A stretch of 64,000 bases of DNA from Torreya grandis (lineage: Eukaryota > Streptophyta > Pinopsida > Cupressales > Taxaceae). The first letter of the stretch is position 1. Each line of letters starts with the position of its first letter. The notes beneath the pieces were generated by a model that was given only the letters and a program-made list of their open reading frames with translations, had not been told where the DNA came from and searched no databases. The stretch is from contig JARHVA010004904.1 in NCBI GenBank assembly GCA_037957365.1, positions 62,001 to 126,000 of the forward strand, given 5' to 3'. A program made the translations under genes and the position numbers. This document shows, one piece after another, positions 57,381-64,000 of the stretch.

Positions 57381-59286
57381 TGTTGATGAAATTTAGAGAT
57401 AAATAAGAGCATTTCAAGGGTATACTATAATTTAAGTTAATCTTCAAGGGAGAAGAGAGGATTATACTATGAAGAATAAGGAGGAGGGGTCCCATAGTTC
57501 ATTGTGTGAGTGTCTATATGGACATTACTCTCATCTAGGAGAGGATACCTACTCTACTTATGGAATAACCTATGAGGGTTGGTAAGACTCATCATGTCTA
57601 TTGAATGTAACTCAGTGTTGTGTTCAAATAAAAAGTTCATGATGAATGAGAAAAGAGATGCAAAGATCAAGGAGATAGGAAGTGATAGAAATAGTATAGA
57701 GTCAGTTGGGTCAACCTAGTATAGAGAATAGGGCTTGAAAATAATATAGAGTCAACTAGGTTGACCTAGTACAAAAAAAAGGCTAAAAAAGTGTATAAGG
57801 TCAACTGGGTCAACCTAGCATAGTAGGCAAGGAAAAACAAACAATCTATAAGAAATTGTGTTGATAGAAATGACTGTGTATTGAAACAAGAATAATTTTT
57901 CTAGTACTTATGAAAGAAAGAAATGAAATGAAACACATAATCAATTAGATCAATGAGTTTGATCTAATTTAGGCACACAACACAAAACCTTGTACCAATG
58001 CTAGCTAATGCAAGTTTTTGCAATGTAACCTACAATTGAGCAAAGAGCAAGTAGTCAACTTGGAAAGTAAAAGCTAACTAAGTGGTCAACCTAAATGTTG
58101 TTAGATTATTATAATATAATTTTAGATGTGATAGGAAGTTGGTTGTAATCAAAGAGCTAGAAATCAATCTAAGGATAGTTTCAGGATGTTTGGACTAAAA
58201 GGGATATGTATTAGAAATTGGGGCCTACCCTCTCACTTCACACACCATAGTGATAAGAGTGTCAGGTGATTAGAAAAAATATACCATTAACCATGTTTTA
58301 TACTTGGTTATAAAACCAAGTTAGCTTCCCCCTTGGTGATGAAATCCTAGTAGGTATGCCTTGGGTAGACAATTGTTAAAATGCATTTTAAGATTTTATG
58401 ATTTGGTAGTGTGTGCATAAAAGAGAAAATAGTGAAACTAAATGGTATATTGAAAACCACCTAATTAGACTATGTGATATATTCTAAGCATGCAAGAATC
58501 AAGAAATGAAAGTGTGAGATAATAACATATAAGGGTTAATTCTAACTTCAAAACACAATACACTATTGATTCAATCGACAGTGTATGTAGAGAATACATA
58601 ATAGGGTCAATAATGTCACCTCCATACCGTGGAAGCAAAGGTCTTAAAATGAACTATGTTGACAAGGTTGACCTAGCTTTCCAAATAGAATACATAATAC
58701 AAAACTACGTCGATAGGGTTGACCTAGTTGTTTATATAGGGGAAGTATTAGAGACTACAAACTATGAAAAATAGAACTGTAAAAAATGCTAGAAATGACA
58801 AAGAAAGGTAGAAAGGAACCTTGATGGGTTGGAAGATACAAATAAAGATGAGATTTATGTTAAATAATGTTGATTAATACTTGAAAATTTTGCTAATTGT
58901 GTTGACTAGGTCAACCTAGCTTTGCAGAAACCTATTGTTGATAGCCTAAAAATGTACAGGGTCAATTGGGTTGACCTAGTATGCTTAATTAGATGTATAA
59001 AAACAAAGTCTACTAGGTTGACCTAGTATGCTGAATTGGATGTCTAAAAGCCTAAAAGCCTATACTATGTTGATTGAGTTAACTTAGTACCCTGTACCTA
59101 AAGAACCTGCATAGATAGAATGGAGTCATATTGATGTGACTGTGCATTAAACCTATACACAGAAGTTAGTACTGTGTTGATATAATTGACCCAAAATTAA
59201 AAATATATGATAATAAAAATGATAAAATAATGAAATAAGTGAAATAAAAACCTACAAGGGTTAGGTTCACATTGAGATCACCAAAA
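57381..59286 (-). other. TatB 5' leader with W-box-like repeats
   Basis: No coding signal; aligned with the TatA leader. Clusters of GTTGACC/GGTCAAC motifs at about 57700-57830 (three units about 50 bp apart) and 58605-59090. Next to the LTR (59265-59286) the complement reads TTTTGGTGATCTCAATG, a candidate primer-binding site. Confidence 0.6.
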
Positions 59287-60475
59287 TGTATGCAATCAAA
59301 AATGCATCATGTCTATAAATCAATCCTAACTCAAAGAAGATAGATCATAACATACACTTTTTATTGGTGACATATTTATTAAATGGGAACATGACCATTA
59401 TGGGGATCCTCTAGACCTGATTAGGGGATCTCTTACCATAATACATTGTGCTAGGGAAGGTTCCAAAGCCTCCAGTCAAACACAATCACATAATAACCCT
59501 AAGGGAGTCATGAGTTTTGTAATCTCAATAAACTAATAACAAGTAAAGTAAATCTAATCTAGTGCTCACCAAATATTGTGGCATAAAGTGAGGGTTATAA
59601 ATAATAAAATTTAACATGCATAAGAGACATATACTCACATCAATTTATATGGAATCCTAATGCATAGAAGATAAGTACAAATGCATATCTATATACTCTT
59701 ATAAAGGAGTAATAAAGTTAGGAATACTTACCTTTGAAGATGAACCTGCAGAGCCTCAATCTCTCCCTTGACCAAGGTTCTTTTCAAGATGTTATTATGG
59801 TATGTAAGAATGACAAATACAAATCAACTCTAGGCTACACAACCTATCAATGCATCCAAAGTACTTCTCCACAAGATCCGTATCTTCAAAGACAGTATGA
59901 AACCCTAATCTTTTTCCTCAAATAGAATGGCTAATAAGAAAATGTACAATATATCTTACTTCTTCTTCTCTTCTATAAATAATGGAAAAATTAACTTGTA
60001 TATATAGGTGAATTCGACACTAAACCCTTCTAAAAATCCTAGCTGATAGGGTTGACCTAGCCAACCTAACATAATTTTGGACAATTATTCACTAGGTCAT
60101 GAGGTAGGTCAGGGAAAGGCCAAACTAGTTCCTAGGTGAAAATCACCCAAAATTGTATAGGGTCAACCCGGTTGACCTAGTACAACCGACTGATAAAAAG
60201 GGATTAACATGATAAAAAGGAGGATAAAATGTAATGAATAACAAGAAAGGGTAAAATAGAGAAGAACAAGCCTAGGGATAATGTTTTTAGGAGATAAGTG
60301 TGTATATAACAAGTCATAAAAATGATAATAATCCTATGAAGCACTAATGGTCTACCCACCCTTTTCCCAATGCACCCCTTAAGGTGTGTACTCATAGAGA
60401 TTGAGACTTGATAGGTTCCTGGAAGATACAAAGTATCAATAATTGATAAAATTTTGAAAATATTATGTGTATACA
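59287..60475 (-). repeat. TatB 5' LTR
   Basis: 1189 bp, TGTATGCAATC to TGTGTATACA. W-box-like clusters at about 60048-60070 and 60160-60182, upstream (minus strand) of a TATA-like TATATACA near 59996-60005. Confidence 0.92.
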
Positions 60476-61983
60476 CCATTCATATGTATTTACATTAGAG
60501 AAAAAAATTATATATTCATACATTTAGGTGTATATTCATGGACATACATGGACAAACTTAAAAAAAAATTACATTTACATAAAGTTACATATTTTACATT
60601 TATCACATGGGGGAATATAGATTCATGTCATACTTTTCTTAGTAATTATCTAAGGCCATGGTAGGAGCATGGATGTTATCCATTCTCTTTTGATCATGCA
60701 TATAAGAACTAAAGAACAAAGTGAAAATTAAATCTATATGCCATCTACAATGGTAGATTTAGTTAAATTGAATAATGCATATTAGAGATTCAACACCATA
60801 TAACATTATAGACTATAAATCCATTGTGTATTCCAACTTGTTTATGTCTTGGTTATACAAAAACCAACAACAAAAATTGAGGTTTATGTATCCCTCAATG
60901 GTTTCAATTTTATATACATGTTCACTTCAAATTGGGATTGATCACCCTCAATTTTTCATGGTTTAAAAAGGGAACCAATCCCTCAAAGTGCTTCATTAGA
61001 AGCACCAACTATTTAATGCTTCAAAAAAACATCATCTTCAAGAAAAGTTATAAAATCAACAATGGTTTCACACATATAGGTGTATTCATTCCTTTTATTT
61101 AAAATATTTTTGGAATTCGAGTTACATTTCAATTTCTAGTTTCATATATGGACATCAACTACTCCTACATCATTTCAGGATTTACTATGGATCACTTTGC
61201 ATGATTGGAGATTTATCCCAAAGGTAAAATGTGTTGTACACACTCAAGTATATCTTTCATTTTACTTTAGTAATTTATTTTTTAGATTAAAGAAGAGAAA
61301 TATAGATATTAAAATTTGGTCATGAATACTTGATAATGTTAGTTTTGGCCCAAATTTATGTTAATTGATTTGAGAACTTAAATTGGTCATATTTTTCCAC
61401 CTGACTCTATCCTATGTACTTATATGGCCCCATCCTTTCTAATTTATTTTACACCTAAAAAACTATTCTCATTTGTATAGGCATTTTAAATTATTAAGAT
61501 CAATTGTTACCATTTCAGGTCATGAATGACATAAATAGGTCAAGATAATTGTTGATCATGACCTTTATAGGTGGATTTGACCTAGAAAGGTGATGTTTGA
61601 TCTTAAGACTTTGAAATATATGTATATATCCTAACCTTTATAGGTTTATCTTACCCCTCTCACAATAATGGCTCTTTTCCAAAATTTAACCGTCCTTTAT
61701 ATGTTGGTTTGTATTTTTTTGATTGGTAGTATAAGCATTCACCCATTTGGATTGATTTAAATTCACATCTAAACCACTTATTTTATCACTTGGAAATTGA
61801 AATAGTGAGGCACACTTATAATATTTCATAATGAGAAAAAATTCCCTATTATTTCCAAATTTGATTATATTTAATTGAAGTAGCAGCTAAGTCATGAGTC
61901 TATTATATCCAAATCAAGCAAAACACTATCAAGTATTCAAACCATCTCTAGGTGGGAGAACTACATGGGATTGATTTCATATT

Positions 61984-62023
<40 letters not shown>

Positions 62024-62200
62024 ATATTAAATAATCATGGGCTTGATTGGTGTAATCCCAATACATTACACCCCCCCATTTCTTTTTTAAAGGTTTTAAC
62101 TATCACAAACCCTAGTGGGGGTTTAATCTTGAAGAGGTCATTTTTAGGTCATCCATGCATAGTTGAAGGTTAAAATTATGTATACACTCATATTTTGAGA
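60476..62200. other. Host sequence to the right of TatB
   Basis: 60476-60480 is the right TSD copy. AT-rich, no recognised domain. Contains (AT)n at 61986-62020 and a C-run at about 62070. The border between the TatB host element and the TatD fragment was not found. Confidence 0.4.
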
Positions 62201-62299
62201 AAGTGTAAGTGTTTATACCATTGATTCTATGGTTTCTAATATAGGTAAATCTCAACCCATAATGAAATACACAAGGAGGGTATTTTGAGCTCGATAAGG

Positions 62300-63385
62300 A
62301 GGATAGTTTCTGAGCCAAAAACCATAAAATAGGTTGTCACCTATAACAGTGTAGACGTTGGTTAGATAAGCCCATAAGGTAGGAAATAATTATAAGTTCG
62401 AAGTATGGCCAGTATATTTGAAAATATTTTTGAGGATTTTCACAATGGTTTTATTTGATGCCTTAGCTTCACCATTGCCTTGATGGTAATAGGGAGTTAA
62501 CCATCTACATTTAATATGAAATTATGTACATAGGGATTTAACATCCTTATTCTTGAAGGAATTTAAATTATCATAAATTATGGTGGATGGGATGCCATAA
62601 TATCAAATGATGTGATTTAGGATAAATTTGGAAATTTGTTTTTTGATTATGTGAGTGGAATGGCCTTGACCCAGTTAGTAAAATACTTGATAGTTATAAG
62701 GATGTGTTTATGGCCATCATAATATGTGGGGTTAAAATTCCCTATGAGACTAATCCCCCATTTATAAAATGACCAAGGAGATGTGATCGATTGAAATTCT
62801 TACGATGGAACGTTGATCAAATCACCATGTTTCTGGCAAGTAACACACTTTTTGACATATGTACATGCATCAAATTCCATTGTCGAATAGTAATACCCTA
62901 TATGAAGGATTTTATTAAAAAGGATAATTTTACTAGTATGGTCCTCAAAAATCTTGTTTGTACATATTTTATTCATAATTTTGTTTCTCTTAAATTAAAA
63001 TAATAAAGGATTTTCCCATCATAACTATTATAATAAAGCATACCACTGAGTAGGCTATAATGGGAAGCATTGTGGATTAACATTTTTTTTGGGGATGGGA
63101 TAAGTCAATAAGAAGGGTATGATATTTGAGGTAAATTTAGATGTCATGGTATCGAGGGGAATCAAGACCAATTATTTTACATACCATTTCTAACTCTAGA
63201 ATATCATATGCTAGCATAATGAGATGTTCAATGAGGAACTAATATTCTTGGATGCTAGAAGACATTTTAAAAAGTGACCCAATAGTGGCCATGGCATAAA
63301 ATAATATGTTGTTTGATTGTGGCACTTGATCAAATTATATGTGTTTAAAATATGGCTTGAATTTTTCTACCATGTGCTCGTAAGG
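62300..63385 (-). pseudogene. TatD RNase H end and integrase
   Basis: Minus strand: ILFYAMATIGSLF resembles the end of RNase H (..DALA.LAS). Then MSKKCVTCQKHGDLIN keeps the zinc-binding C..C. SPWSFYKWGISLIG shows the first catalytic Asp replaced by Ser. GHKHILITIKYFTNWVKAIP is typical of Tat integrase. TIIYDNLNSF keeps the second Asp, and YYHQGNGEAKASNKT has Lys where the catalytic Glu is expected. The C-terminal PTLWAYLTNV follows near 62350. Related to TatA integrase but a separate copy. It is cut at 63385 by an LTR. Confidence 0.82.
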
Positions 63386-64000
63386 TGTATGCAATAAATT
63401 TGGATGAATCTAAAATTTATCCTACTAAGTGGATTATAAGTTTAGAGAAGGCAATCTTACCAAATAGTTCATTGCATAGTTATTTATATCGAGATGACAA
63501 ATTCAAATCTTCTAAACATGACTAATGGATACCTTAATACACAACACCACAAGAGAGGGTTCTAAATCCTCTAGGAAAATTATATTATGTAATAGGCCCT
63601 AGCTAGGTCTATAATACATAAACTAAATCAAATCTAGTGCTCACTAAAGCTTGTGTCATAAAGGGGGATAGTTAAACATATAAAATAAAACATGAAAGGA
63701 GAACTCTACTAAATTTAACGTAGAGGTAAACTAAGCAAGGAGAAAAAAAATCATCCTACTCCCTTATGAAATATCTATTTAGTAAATGAAAGAGTGAAAG
63801 TTAGGAATACTTACCTTGAATTGAACCTATAATGCCTTAATCTCTCCCTTGGATAATGATGTTTTTCAAGAGGTTTTTGTGGCTTTATAAGGATCACAAT
63901 ATATAAATGATCTCTAGGCTAAAAGAATCTTACTTTACATATAATACTTTCACACAAGACAAGTTTCTTTCCTTATAAGGCAAAACCCTAAGTAATGACT
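63386..64000 (-). repeat. Sixth Tat LTR copy, runs off the window
   Basis: Starts TGTATGCAAT like the other copies; later GGAATACTTACCTT and TTAATCTCTCCCTTGG align with them. More divergent than the TatA and TatB LTRs. It inserted in the TatD RNase H region. Confidence 0.8.

Overview
This window looks like intergenic repeat DNA from a large-genome seed plant, possibly a gymnosperm; that last step is inference. No host gene, tRNA, rRNA or CRISPR array was recognised. The DNA is AT-rich. Every protein-like segment I could identify is retrotransposon-type or a decayed accessory frame carried by an element. The key result is that the insertions can be stacked in time from target-site duplications (TSDs) and uninterrupted sister copies inside the window.

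Layout: (1) 1-2661 is the 3' part of a Tnt1/Tork-like Ty1/copia element (CopA) with its LTR and, oddly, a primer-binding site after that LTR. (2) 2702-24764 is a small LTR-bounded element (H): left LTR 2702-20255 once its insertion is removed, right LTR 23490-24764, and between them a decayed acidic coiled-coil frame on the minus strand. (3) The left H LTR is split by TatA (3361-19640, minus strand, Ty3/gypsy Tat lineage with two RNase H domains and integrase; TSD GAAAG). (4) TatA's left LTR is split by CopB (4091-8847, plus strand, TSD ATCTC/ATTTC). (5) 24765-36551 holds plus-strand Ty3/gypsy remnants (TatC) with two protease segments, one gag segment, a hairpin/purine array and an inserted, almost solo copia LTR (CopC, 27751-29034, TSD TACAT). 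(6) 36552-60475 is TatB, a minus-strand element with three LTRs, gag and protease but no recognisable RT or integrase, and an antisense plant mobile domain (PMD) gene remnant. (7) TatB's gag is split by a non-autonomous element with 2-kb LTRs (LARD, 48755-56526, TSD GTGAC). (8) 60476-63385 holds a minus-strand integrase/RNase H remnant (TatD), cut by another Tat LTR that runs off the window.

Three things stand out. First, CopA and CopB share the same internal deletions (integrase, middle of RT, RT/RNase H junction), and in CopB they preserve one 1001-codon frame: an integrase-less lineage that seems to have multiplied after the deletions. Second, the LARD has no gag or pol that I can recognise but two long frames that fill the space between its LTRs; the second keeps phase for 577 codons, and its stops are almost all TAG, as expected if CAG glutamine codons in CHG context decayed by deamination. 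Third, three unrelated families carry arrays of short motifs upstream of their TATA boxes: a palindrome with DRE-like halves (copia), W-box-like TTGACC motifs (Tat) and G-box/ABRE-like motifs (LARD). This suggests repeated amplification of plant enhancer-like sites inside LTRs.
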